Below, one piece after another: positions 1 through 11,200 of a stretch of DNA of 64,000 bases; the stretch's first letter is position 1, and each line of letters opens with the position of its first letter. A program made the translations under genes and the position numbers. Under the pieces are notes generated by a model that worked only from the letters and a program-made list of their open reading frames with translations, did not search any database and had not been told where the DNA came from. Source of the DNA: Isoetes taiwanensis (lineage: Eukaryota > Streptophyta > Lycopodiopsida > Isoetales > Isoetaceae); NCBI GenBank assembly GCA_021234155.1, contig JAJEKV010000054.1:3495062-3559061 (forward strand), in the 5' to 3' direction.

Positions 1-3000
1 GTAGGCACATTCAATTCAAACTGGTAAGGCAAACTTTGAAGTAATCCAGTTGAAAAACTTGGGGGGAGAGATCTATCTCTGCAGGGTTCTGAGGTCTCCT
101 GGTCTTCCATTGGTTCTTGCTCTGCTGGAAATTTCTGTTTTGGAGCCATGAGTTCTCAAGATCCAGGTAGGATCTCGGTAGGACCTCCAAAATGTTGACC
201 CTCAACCTGGCTTCAAAGGTCAACCACAATAAGCCAACTTGAGTCAGTCTATGGAAGACAAGTATATTGAAAGAACCAAAAACTCAAAGTTTTCTTACCT
301 TTCCCATTTCTAGAAAATGGAACCTTGACTCAAATTGAGGTAGCAGTCGAAAATGAATTGAATCTTTGGGTCAGATGATTTGGACTGGCACAAAAAAGTT
401 GTAGGAAGATAAATTTGAAGTCCCTGACCAAGTCAGATCATTATCCTGAGAGATATTCAAGCTTAAAGTGGAGTCAAAAATTGGTCAATGGCAATCAAAC
501 TATAAAACAGTGATCAAGAAAATGGAACTAGAGTTTCTGACCACTTTTTGGGAATTTCCAAAGCCAATATATCACAAGGCTATTCTGGAGTGTGGGCATG
601 AAGTCAGATTTTCATTTGAATACTCATAAGTATTTTTTGCATTAGGATTTTGCAAAATACAGTCAAGAACAGTCAAAACAGAATGCAATTTTTTCTAAGT
701 CGAGTTGTAGATGGAATTTTTTGTTTTTTTCAAAACATATGGGTCTCAGATGTCTCAGGGATGGATGGCAACTGGACCAAAAGCAATTAAGAACATAGGG
801 GAATTTTTTGCAGCATTTTTTGAAAGACAAAATTGTCAAAAATTATATCAGAGAGAATTTCTTCAACTTAGCATCAAATTTTCATTGATATGGAGGTAAA
901 TCAATCATAATAATAATGAATAATGGTACTTCAGTACTTCAAATGCAAGAAAATATCAACTTCAGGTCATCAAATAATTTTAAGAGATAATTTCAACCAA
1001 ATCTCTTTGGATCTGATCGGGGAGTACTCAGAGTCTTCACAAATCCTTCAAGTCCTCCTTAGCAATGATCCTTTGTAAGGTTTGAGCTTCTTCTCGCCAA
1101 AAACACTGTGTATGTTTATTTACGATATATAGGTTTGATTTTGAAATTCCGGGATTCTGAGACCATGATCTTGGGCTTAATGTGTTGCTTAGATGAAGGA
1201 ATCCAAAAATAGTTAAGTTCTGAGCTTAAGGATCTAATTCGTGAGATATAAGCTGATTTCCAAGTTTTAGGGTTGAAGACCAGTATTTTTTCGGCAAACT
1301 TAGCGATCTGGTTCGCGTATTTTAAAGGCATATATACGAATATGCCCGTATTTTGGTCTTTTAGGAATTTCGGCCAAGGTCTTTTAGGGATAATAAAATT
1401 CTATTATGGAAATCTAGCAAATTCGGGACCATGGAGGAGTATAGCCATGTGATCCTTCAAGTTTGGGGCTAGTTTGGGGCTATAATGAGTGGCACGAATA
1501 CCTAGGCAATGGTCACCATGGGGTAAGAAGGAGAAAACAAATGGTGGTCAAGAGGGTAAAAGAGTATGGAAAAAATAGAATAATGGGAGCTCAAAAAGAT
1601 GTGTATGGGTGATGATGGTAATATTATGAAAGGAGGGGAAAATGTAGGTAGAGAAAATATTTGAGATGAACAATTTGGCAAATATGGTAGAAGGCAAGCT
1701 CAATGGTCAAATAAAGGCAGGGAAATGAGGCCTGAGTATAGAAGTAGAAAAGAAAAAAGGGAATCTAGGGTTTGGTGCCATGGGTACAGGAATCTTCCAA
1801 ACTTCAAAAGAGGTCTTCCAAACTTCATAACCCAGATTCTTCTAGAGTATATTCTTGACTAAGCATTTGACTCCAAATGAAATACCGCTTGTGACTTTCA
1901 ACTTGAGCTCTTGTTGACCTGAAGAATGAACATTCTTTGACCTCCATATCAATATTGAATACCAAGATCTTTCAAACTTTGAACTAGTCTTTCAAGATGA
2001 ATTGACCTAGTTTGAATGCATAGATCACAATTAGCATGTTGCCCTTTGGGGGCAACAATACCTTCCTATCAAATTATATACTTTCAAACCTTGATGTAAG
2101 ATTTCCTTCCACCTCAGCTCAGGTATGTCTTTATACTTTTAGGTTCCACTGTCATGTCTGCCAGAGCTACTCCCTACCACCAAGGATATGGCTATTCCAA
2201 TCAACATTTGCAATGTGAACAAGATCTATATCCTATTATACATCCAACATAGCTCAAGTTATTTCTCAATCTATCTTGACCAAATTTTTAACATCATTCT
2301 CTATTTACTCAATCCTTTGACCAAATCTGTGTGTTCTGAAAAGCACTTACTTTTGCCCTTGACAATTATGAGAACCTTTCAAAACCTCCAAATCCTACTT
2401 CAGCTATAACCTTGGATAGACACATGCACAAAAGATTGCTTACAAGAACATGCACAAAACTTTTATCTCCAACTAGAGTCATTGTATAGGATAATGGCAT
2501 TTTCTTCTATGTCAATACCATAACTATCTATATAAGATTTCCAAACTAGCCATCTTGACCAGTTGAACCATCAAATGCAATCCAGGCAAACTTAACCTCG
2601 ACTTGTATCTTATTTTAGCTGCATTGTTGTCACTGTGAACTTAGATAATAATCTGTCTCAAGTTGACTCAACAACAAGAGGTGAGGATATATTAACACCT
2701 CATACTTAAAGATCTAGAAGCATCAACCCACTATTAGCAAGCCACTTAATATCTCCTTAATGTAGAAATAATTAACCCGGTATGATAAGGAAAGCTCACC
2801 TTCATATATAATGAAATTCCACTTTGACATTCTTTCGCACTTTATTCCAAAATACATTTGCCAATAGGGTCTATCACTTGATCATCTACCAATTGTAGAG
2901 AAAATAAGCAAATGTAAAAACCATATTTTCACATCATCCAGCCTCACTGTTCATGCGCCATATGAAGACGTTTCTATTAGCGCCCTTCTTATTTTATTAT

Positions 3001-3001
3001 A
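1..3001. other. AT-rich stretch without recognisable genes
   Basis: No reading frame here has a recognisable domain, and the open frames are short and scattered. About 1480-1740 is purine-rich on the plus strand. A short tandem duplication of an ATCTTCCAAACTTC-like unit lies at 1792-1828. The texture fits decayed retrotransposon or intergenic DNA, but I cannot name a family. Confidence 0.5.
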
Positions 3002-3412
3002 ATGGATCCATGGGAGACTGCTCGAGTGGACCTTGGCGTCGTGTTCCCGAGACACCGGCATAAATGGGTAGAAACGACTACTCATAAATGTCTAAACGGT
3101 TTTGCCCAGTTGGTTAAGGGCATGTCGGTTAGGAATGTTACATTTGATATTAGAGCAGGGCTCGAGTTCGAGTCTCCATGGGGGGCAAGTATGACCCAGA
3201 ATACCGTTGGACGGTAGGTCATGACTTGGTCTTGGACACCATGGGATGCTCGAGGACGAGCATAATTCTAGTAGGAGCGATTATAACGGACCTATGGGAG
3301 ACCGCTCGAGTGAATCTTGGTGTCTTATTCTTGAGACATCGACATAAATGGGTACTCATAAACGTCTAGACGGTTAGGGATAGTTGATTAAGGGCATGGT
3401 TAGGAACGTTAC
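3002..3412 (+). repeat. Pair of direct repeats of about 125 bp
   Basis: The segment 3002-3145 (CCATGGGAGACTGCTCGAG, GAGACACCGGCATAAATGG, GGTTAAGGGCATG) recurs in diverged form at 3289-3412, offset by about 286 bp. The second copy runs directly into the MA3-domain fragment. It looks like a dispersed repeat that was tandemly duplicated; the family is unknown. Confidence 0.65.
3100..3180 (+). other. tRNA-promoter-like segment (SINE head candidate)
   Basis: A sequence resembling a tRNA A box (GCCCAGTTGGTTAAGGGC, about 3104-3121) is followed by a B-box-like GAGTTCGAGTC at 3164-3174. This order and spacing match RNA polymerase III promoters of tRNA-derived SINEs. I cannot fold it into a full tRNA cloverleaf, and no poly(A) tail or target duplication was found, so a SINE is only an inference. 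Confidence 0.3.
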
Positions 3413-3422
3413 AGTAGTGCAG

Positions 3423-3879
3423 TTATCAGAAAGACGGGAAACAAAGCTATGCAATTTAACAAAATCCCTGGTAGAAAAGTACTTCTCAATTGGTGGTTTA
3501 CAGAAAGCTACGTTATGCGTCCAAAAATTGAATTCTCTTATTTATCATTCGCAGTTTGTTCAACGGGCTGTCTTAATGGCTTTTGATAAGAAAGACATGG
3601 AAAGGCATCTTGTTTCTAGGTTTCTTATACATTTACATTCAAATGCTACTATTTCCAAAGAAAGCTTAATTTCAGGGCTCTTAAAAATGGCTAGGCAATT
3701 GGATGAGTTAGCCATGGATGCGCCAAACTCATGAGCAAATGAGAAAGCTTATTGCGAGCCTCGTTTTAGATGGTGCTATAGACTTTGAAGTTCTATTCCA
3801 GATTGTTAAGGTGATTGATTTTTTCTTCCAGGGTGATGTTGCTGCATGTGCCGCTAAGATCTATAGATTCAAGCGATAG
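3423..3879 (+). pseudogene. MA3-domain fragment (eIF4G/PDCD4-like), frameshifted
   Basis: From a possible splice acceptor (TAGTGCAG, ending 3422) the frame reads through VEKYFSIGGLQKA, CVQKLN, VQRAVLMAFDKKDMER and LDELAMDAPN, which follow the helix pattern of MA3 domains. In eIF4G/eIF(iso)4G and PDCD4-type regulators these domains bind eIF4A. The frame stops at 3732-3734. The domain continues one frame over (3739-3879) as RKLIASLVLDGAIDFEVLF before another stop at 3877. No MIF4G region or further eIF4G sequence is nearby. The KKDMER stretch looks more like eIF4G than PDCD4, but this is a by-eye call. It is best read as one or two exons of a host gene stranded among repeats, broken by a single frameshift and not expressed as a protein. 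Confidence 0.6.
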
Positions 3880-3959
3880 CTTGTCTTGAAACCATGGACT
3901 ATATTCCTAAAAGAATTGAATGGGTTGTTATAAAAAAACATAGATTTAAGATTAAAAAA

Positions 3960-4150
3960 AATTACGTTAGCTCACCAGTTATATTGGTCAAAGTAGTCTT
4001 ATTAGAGCATTAAGGTATTTTAATAGAGGTTCGAGTCCCTGTATTTCATATTCTAAAACCTTGGGCAAAGCCGTATAGAGGCTCGATATTAATTCAAAAC
4101 CTTAGGCGACCTCGTATTTCATACTTCAAAATTATAGGAGCCCCAATCAT
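3960..4150 (+). repeat. tRNA-like, SINE-type candidate
   Basis: TTAGCTCACCAGTTATATTGG (3967-3987) resembles a tRNA A-box region. GAGGTTCGAGTCCCTG (4026-4041) is a good B box. Downstream, two similar segments (CTAAAACCTTGGGCAAAG and CAAAACCTTAGGCGAC) suggest an internal short duplication. It ends just before the peroxidase fragment. A tRNA-derived SINE is plausible, but no tail or target duplication is visible. Confidence 0.3.
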
Positions 4151-4259
4151 AAATGACCATAGGGGAAACGAGAGGTGCCAGAGGCTCCAATATATGGTCT
4201 GGGCCGTAAGATCAACGGATCCGACGACTATGGTAGTCCAGGGTGCACCTCGTTCCTTT

Positions 4260-4598
4260 CAGGCGGTTGACTTGACATTAGATCCTAACTTTGCCCAACA
4301 ACTAAAGGCCTTGTGTCCGCTCAATCCCGACCCAAATGCATTGATAGATATGGATATTACGCCTGCCACATTTGATATTTCCTACTACGGTGGGGTTTTG
4401 AGACAACGCAGTCTCTTCAGCTCTGATGCAACCTTGCTCTCTAGCCCTTTTACCGCACATTCTGTTGAAAGAAATGCTGCAGACCGAGATCTGTTCTTTC
4501 ATAAATTTGCTGATGCCATGATCAGAATGAGTGAGATTGAAGTTAAAACAGGGCCTCACGGAGAGATTCGGGCAAATTGCCATGTAATCAATGGCTAA
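4260..4598 (+). pseudogene. Class III peroxidase C-terminal fragment
   Basis: The frame ending at TAA 4596-4598 encodes the last 110 or so residues of a secreted plant (class III) peroxidase, a heme enzyme that oxidises phenolics with hydrogen peroxide in the cell wall. Visible landmarks are DPNFAQQLKALCP with its disulfide Cys, the proximal calcium-site pattern MDITPATFDISYY, LFSSDATLLS, FADAMIRMSEI, and the C-terminal GEIRANCHV with the last conserved Cys. The signal peptide, distal His, HTIG proximal heme His and the first two thirds of the enzyme are absent. A CTSF-coding stretch just upstream (4244-4255) is in another frame and could be what remains of the residues after the proximal His. 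The piece corresponds roughly to the last exon and cannot make an active enzyme. It lies only about 380 bp from the MA3 relic, which suggests shuffled gene fragments. Confidence 0.8.
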
Positions 4599-4744
4599 CT
4601 TTTGTGGGTTAATAAAGACTATCACTTTAAAGAATTAAATGTATACATGTTCACTAGTGTACTTCCTAGCAGAAGAAATACAGGCCTCCTCACCCAAGTT
4701 GCTAAAAAAAATGGAGACGAAAAAATAGCGCGTTTCCAACATCG

Positions 4745-5215
4745 AGACTAAGGAGGTTGGGGCTCCTGAAGGATCCGCCCTTTTGGTGTGTTAGTTATCA
4801 TTAGAGGTGCTAGTACATAACAATTGGTATCAGAGCCAAGGTTCGATTCCTCAAGGCAACAATGGTGTGTTCCATATGCTTCAAGGCAAGCAGGGGCAAG
4901 CATTTCGAGGAAGGGGAGGAATTGATATGGTCTATGCAGTATGGGATAAAGCTTGGAAAGGTTGGGCCATTAGATAACGATTTATTTGAAGGATCCCCTT
5001 TTTGGTGTGTTGGTTATTACTAGAGGTGCTAGTTATAACATTTAGTATAAGAGCCAAGGTTCAATTTCGCGTGGTAATATTGGTGTGTTCCACATGCTTG
5101 AGGGCAAGCATCTCAAGGAAGGGGAGGAATCGATATGGTTTGTGGGATATGAGATAAAGCCTCAAGGAGGTTGGGGCTCATGAAGGATCCGCCCTTTTAC
5201 GGAGTTGGTTAAGGC
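4745..5215 (+). repeat. Tandem units of about 215 bp with LTR-end/PBS character
   Basis: The motif AAGGATCCGCCCTTTT occurs three times (about 4770, 4993 in the variant GGATCCCCTTTTT, and 5187). The segment GGTGTGTT..GTTAT..TAGAGGTGCTAGT followed by a primer-binding-site-like sequence occurs twice, and AAGGGGAGGAAT..GATATGG follows in both copies. The spacing is about 215-220 bp. It appears to be duplicated LTR-terminus plus leader sequence of a retrotransposon. A related piece occurs near 18297. Confidence 0.6.
4825..4836 (+). other. tRNA-iMet primer binding site
   Basis: TGGTATCAGAGC is the complement of the 3' end of plant initiator tRNA-Met, the usual minus-strand primer of Ty1/Copia and Ty3/Gypsy elements. 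It follows ..CATAACA at a presumed LTR end. A mutated second copy (TAGTATAAGAGC) lies at 5043-5054. No matching second LTR was recognised nearby. Confidence 0.7.
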
Positions 5216-5314
5216 TACTGAGGGTAGTGCTTAACATTGAAAACAACCTTTGCCTAGCACACTCTGAAAGGCAGTAAGATAGGACACGGCTTGCTGATCT
5301 CGGGACCAGTCTAG

Positions 5315-5506
5315 CCGACCAGGATTGCTACCATAGCTCGAGATTGGCAACATTTTGAGCAGGAGACTAGGAGAATCATATCCCTACTCTGCAAGAAAGT
5401 TGAGAAGAAGGCAGCCACACTCCAAAAACATTATAGGGAGCTAGAAAGTTACATTGTCAGTACTTCTAGACCTTCAAGATCCTACAGGACATTGATCTGT
5501 GCTTGA
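5315..5506 (+). pseudogene. Short coiled-coil frame downstream of the PBS, gag-like remnant?
   Basis: Between an in-frame TAG (5312) and TGA (5504) lies a 63-codon open frame rich in Glu, Lys and Arg with heptad-like spacing (WQHFEQETRRIISLLCKKVE, then KAATLQKHYRELESY). It has no ATG at its head. Its place about 480 bp after a primer binding site suggests the coiled-coil start of a retrotransposon gag, but no capsid or zinc-knuckle motif follows. The function is not recognised. Confidence 0.3.
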
Positions 5507-6202
5507 TATTTTCTTCCCCTTAAAAAAGAGAGTCTGAGACCATAAGCGCCTAAGCAATCAAAGCAAGGTCATCATCTTAGCTTCCTTGCGCTCTTGGTTT
5601 GCATAGACTTATGTCCAGTTTTGAGGTATAGTTAATGAGGCCACAATTTACATCCATCAGTGCGAGCTACTTATCAACATCTGGAAACAGGCGTCTGTCA
5701 GGGAGTTGTCAATGGGTTATGATTTTTTGGGAGCTTCGGTCCCTAATTAGCGGGCAATGAAAAACTGGAAGGCCTGGCTTCACTGACCTAACTGCGAGCA
5801 GACTGCACAAACTGGTCGGATTTGCACAAGGATGATTGCAGCGACTGGAACAGGTTGGATTTGCATAAGTATAAGCCAAGGGGAGACTAGAAATTAAAGC
5901 GGTAGAATTGGATTGGAGATGTTGGTAAGCCATATTGAATGGAGATGTGCAAGATTGTTTTGAGTTGCACGTTTCAACGGATGCTTAGGCTTCCCAAGAT
6001 GCCGCTCGAAACTTACAGTCAGAATAGGTGAGAAAATGAAGGATTGATCTTTGTGTGTTTCCTAAAACTTCTGTCGGATATGCTCGTTTCAGCTGCTTCC
6101 CGACTTGCAAACAGATCAATCTGTCAAAAATGTACTGAGCTCGATTTACCAATCTGTTTGGCCTTCTGGTTCCAGCCCAATGACTCCCGTTCCTACTTTT
6201 TT
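5507..6202. other. Spacer, no feature recognised
   Basis: I see no gene, promoter pattern or clear repeat. The last three bases (TTT, 6200-6202) are the left target-site duplication of the CACTA element. Confidence 0.5.
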
Positions 6203-6600
6203 CACTACAAAATTAAAGCCCTGTTACGACGTCTATTACGACGTCCAGACGTCGTTTAGACGTCGATGATCGACGATCAAAGCGTCGATAAGCGACGTCT
6301 ATTTCGGCGTCGGCGTCGATAAGCGACCTTTATCGCGTCGCTATCTGGCGTCGCAACCGCTGGCGTCTTAAAGCGGCGGCGTGGCGTCGTTCAACGGCGC
6401 GCGATACACGCGCGCGCAGCGGCGGGAGGCGGCGTGATGGCGTCGGCGAAGCGGAGTTCTTCGGCGTGGCGACCCGCGTGTTTGGCGTCGTTTAACGGCG
6501 TCCATTACGCGTGGCGACCAGCCGGCCGTATTGTGGCGTTGCCGGGCCGTTGTCGGCGTGGCTGCGTAAACGCCGTCGTTTAACGACGTTGCTTACGTGT
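6203..6600. repeat. CACTA left subterminal repeat region
   Basis: About 400 bp is packed with GACGTC, GGCGTC and CGTCGTTTAACG variants, several of them palindromic (for example CGTCGTTTAACGACG near 6585). GC content is far above the AT-rich interior that follows at 6601. The same motif family fills the right end, which supports a transposase-binding role by analogy with TNPA sites of Spm. Confidence 0.75.
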
Positions 6601-8261
6601 ATTAAAAAAAAAATTTTAATTTTCTTTTTTTTTTTTTATAAATTGAAAAAAATAATAATAATACATTTATTATGAATGAAGTTAATACATTTAATTTAAA
6701 GCCTATAAAATGAATTTAACCAATAAAGAAATATAAGATTTTAACGTCATTAAATGATGTCGCTTAAATATATTAAAAAAATACAAAAATAAATGAAGCC
6801 CCAATTTTTTTAGCTAAATACATTAATCAATAAATTAAGCTAAATACATTAATCAATACATTAAGCATATTGAAAATTAAATGCTTACCTGGTATAAGGT
6901 GGCAAAGTTGTTTTGCACAAACAACGCATTTGCTAGGAGTGTACATGCAAAACAATAAATTCAATGATTAGTAAAATATTAGTATAAATAAACAACTTAA
7001 AAGGAAAAAAAAAATATGGAAAATCAATGGGGAGGGTGGTTTCAATGGCGTCCCCTTCTTGGATAACAATTTAACCTAAATAAACCATTAGTATTTTCTT
7101 AGCGTATTTAAAAAATTAAATCCTTACCTGGAAGAGGTGCCAACTTGTTTTGCAAGAAGAACACATTTTGCTAGGAGTGTACATGCAAAACAAAAATTCA
7201 ATGATTAGAAAGAAATAGTATAAAACAACTAATAAGGAAAAATTTTGGAAAGAAGAAGGGGTCTGCCTCTTTTAACGACGTCTTCTTAGATGGGAAAAAA
7301 ATTAGAAGAAGAATGGAAGAATTCAAGAAGAAAAGGCTAATAAGAAGAGGAGGAACCGAAAATGGGGAGGAAGAATCTGAGAAGAAGATGAAGCGCAAGA
7401 GGAGGATTAAGAGTAAGAATTTGAATAAGAGGAGGAAGAAGTAGTATAAGAGGAGGAAGAATCGAAGAAGAAGATGACAAAGGGAATGGAAGAATATGTA
7501 TGGAAGAAGGATGCAAGAATGGAAGAAGAAGAATGAAGGTTGAAGGAAGAACAAACAACAAATACAAAAAGCCCTAAATCTACCCAAAAAACAAGTTTAG
7601 ATTCAAAAACGAGTTGGTTGAAAAACCCGTTTTTTATTTTGCACATACCTTATGAAGCTTGTCTTACACTTAGAATAGACCCCAAAGTAGATCCGGCGAA
7701 AATCGCCTCAAAAAGCGCTCCTCCATAAGCTTTGCTTGCTTTCGAAAATAAAAGCGGTGGATTGATTGATTCTTGCTTTGTTTTTCAATTTAAATCCGCA
7801 GGTCGTCGTTTGTAGCGGCGTTTTTTTTACGACGACCAAAAAAAAAAAAAAAAAAAAATTTAAATAGTATAGAATGAATGTAAAATTTATAAATGGGTTT
7901 ATTTAAGCGGATAGGAATTTATTTGACTTGCTACACCCGTTAAAGTTATGAAATATACCACCATGAAAATGTTCAATGTTTTTGTGGTACATCCGTTGAG
8001 CTATGAGGTATATAATACGATGATGATAACTAGTAATACCTTACACCTTTCGATAACTAATACCTTACCAACATGCAAAGATGTAGTTTATCTTAAAATT
8101 TTATTTTGTTAGATTTAAAAAGGTTAGGTTTCCACCAATAGTATATGTAGCTACGTGTTCGCTTGTTATGACGACATATATATATATATTTTTAATTTTG
8201 TCCCCTGCTATGAGAACTAATACCCTACCAACATGCGAAGATGTAGTTTATCTCAACATGC
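6601..8261. other. AT-rich CACTA interior with a direct repeat
   Basis: A segment at 6873-6971 (CTTACCTGG, then TTGCTAGGAGTGTACATGCA, then TCAATGATTAG) recurs at 7111-7208. A GAA/GGA-rich purine run spans about 7290-7560; its complement yields long but low-complexity open frames that I do not accept as genes. An A-run of about 20 lies at 7838-7858. The minus strand from about 7725 down could hold a short first exon ending at a GTATGTGC donor near 7650, but nothing identifies a transposase. Confidence 0.45.
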
Positions 8262-11200
8262 ATGTATGTTGGCGATGACTTAGGATGACTATGCATTAAT
8301 TACGAATTTACGAATGTCTTGCTACTGCAAAAGCGGGCCTTGACTTCTAAGCGCGCGCCACAGCGGGAGTGAGGGGTCCAAACTCCATTCCGTCGGTTCC
8401 CCCTTGCTTGGCGTTCTCAAGCTGCATGTGATTGGCCACGTCCCAAGTGCAAAAGACCAAAACTTCGGCACCCAAAGCGCCAAACCACGCTAGAGAACAC
8501 GGCAACTCATAGGGTTTTACGTTTAGGAGGCTCTATGCTTGTCGGATTTGACTAGGATCTTGCGCCCGTGTCTTGATGTAGAGGGGTGTTGGCCCAAAGC
8601 ACGGACCCTAAAAACCACCGGAAGCAGCTTGCCCCAAAGTCCTCTCCCGAAGGCCACAGCGACGGACGGGCAACTTCCCCTCTCAGGGCGTGATCTGTCT
8701 CGCCAATGGACTCGAACGTCGACATTGCCCTAGGGACCAAGTTTTGTGGCGAAGCCCACCCCTTCTCGAAGAAGCGCCAAACTATCTCATGTGCAACACA
8801 CTTTCGTAGTCAATTGGCCTAGGAGGTGGGCTGCTGAAATCTTTGCAATGTAAAGGCGTAAGTGTTTCTTTCTTTTGCAAAACCGACCGCCGTAACTTGG
8901 TCCCTAGGGTAATTTTGGCATTAGGACGATGTGGTTTAAGTCGGATCGGCATTTGAACCTCCGCAATGTCCGAACGACAAAACACTTTGGTTTCTACTTG
9001 TCGCCCCGCGGGGCGCCTCGCGGTTTGATATGTTCTCGGGACGGATGTTGGATTTTTGAACCTTCTCGGACCTGGTTCACGGAACAAAGGATTCAACAAT
9101 CGGATCACGAGAACCGAGATCAGGGGAGTGTGGTCTTTAGCGTCGCCCGGCCGGGCCGGAAAGGGAAAGGCTGCCTCGGGAAAGCTTTTGGGGCTCGCCT
9201 CGCCTCGAGGTTCGGACTCTCCCCTCTAATGAGGAGGCCTTGCAAGGTCCCGCCTTGTTTGGCTTGGGCAAGTGTGCCGGCTCGGTTGCCCAACAAAATT
9301 CTGCCGGACCGTTCTAGTGCAAACTATTTGATCTAAACCATATCCAAAATTTTTTGAAAGTTGGCACGTATGTTGGCGATGACTTAGGAAGCTAGCTGAC
9401 AAAAAATCAGAATTTAAGTCCGTACTATGCATTAATTACGAATTTACTGAATGTCTTGCTACTGCAAAAGCGGCCCTTGACTTCTAAGCGCCACAGCGGG
9501 AGATGCAGGTCCAAACTCCATTCCGTCAGTTCCCTTGCTTGGCGTTCTCAAGCGCATGTGATTGGCCCGTCCCAAGTGCAAAAGACCAAAACTTCGGCAC
9601 CCAAAGCGCAAACCCCTGCTAGAACACGGCAACTCATAGGGTTTACGTTTGGAGGCTCTATCCTTGTCGGTTGACTAGGACCTTGCGCCCGTGTCTTGAT
9701 GTAGGGGGGGTTGGCGCCGCGAGCACGGACCCTAAAACCACCCGGAAGCGGCTTGCCCCAAAATTCCTCTTCCGAAGGCCCCTGGCGGCGGACGGGCAAC
9801 TCCCCTCTCGGGCGTGATCTGTCTCGCCAATGGACTCGGAGCGTCGACATTGCCCTAGGGACCAAGTTTTGTGGCCGAAGCCCACCCCTTCTCGAAGAAG
9901 CGCCAAACTATCTCATGTGCAACACACTTTCGTAGTCAATTGGCCTAGGAGGTGGCTGGCGAATCGCAATGTAGGGCGTAAGTGTTTCTTTCTTTTGCAA
10001 AACTGACCCGTGGCGTAACTTGGTCCCTAGGGTAATTTTGGCATTCGGACGATGTGGCGAAGTCGGATCGGCATTTCGAACCTCGCAATGTCGAACGACA
10101 AAACACTTTGGTTTCTACACCTTTATAAGCCCGCGGGGGCGCCTCGCGGTTTGATATGTTTCTCGGGGACGGATGTTGGATTTTTTGAACCTTCGGACCG
10201 GGTTCACGGAACAAAGGATTCAACGGTGGGATACGGGAGGCAGAGATCAGGGAGTGTGGTCTTTAGCGTCGCCCCTCCGGTGGGCGCTGCCGAGAAAGGC
10301 TGCCTCGGGGAAGCTTTTGGGGCTCGCCTCACGGGGTTCGGACTCTCCCCTCTAATGAGGAGGCCTTGCAAGGTCCTGGCCTTGTTTGACTTGGGCAAGT
10401 GTGCGGCTCATTTTGCCCAACAACGAGCTGCCGGACCGTTCTAGTGCAAACTATTTGATCTAAACCATATCAAAATTTTTGAAAGTTGGCCTGTATGTTG
10501 GTGATGACTTAGGAAGCTAGCTGACAAAAAATCAGAATTTAAGTTCGTACTATGCATTAATTACGAATTCTTTAAATGTCTGTCTTGCAAAAGCGGCCCT
10601 TGACTTCTAAGCCGCCTGGAGGAGTACTGGTCCAAACTCCATTCCGTCGGTTCCCTTGCGGCGTTCTCAACTGCATGTGATCGCCCACGTCCCAAGTGCA
10701 AAAGACTAAAACTTCGGCACCCAAAACGCAAACCTTGCTAGAACACGGCAACTCATAGGGTTTACGCGTTTGGAGGCTCTATCCTTGTCGGTTGACTAGG
10801 ACCTTGCGCCGTGTCTTGACGTAGGGGGGGTGTTGGCGTAAAGCCGGACCCTAAAAACCACCGGAAGCAGCTTGCCCCAAAATTCCTCTCCGAAGGGCCT
10901 GGCGACCGGACGGGCAACTTCCCTCTCCGGAACCGTGATCTGTCTCGCCAATGGACTCTTTAGCGTCGACATTGCCCTAGGGACCAAGTTTTGTGGCCGA
11001 AGCCCACCCCTTCTCGAAGAAGCGCCAAACTATCTCATGTGCAACACACTCGTAGTTAATTGGCCTAGGAGGTGGCTGCTGAATACTGCAATGTAGGGCG
11101 TAAGTGTTTCTTTCTTTTTGCAAAACGACCGCGTAACTTGGTCCCTAGGGTAATTTTGGCATTACGGACGATGTGGCGAAGTCGGATCGGCATTTTCGAA

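Noticed and set aside
7198-7646. Leu/Phe/Ser-rich frames of up to 129 codons on the minus strand
   Set aside because: They are translations of a GAA/GGA-rich low-complexity run and overlap in several frames.
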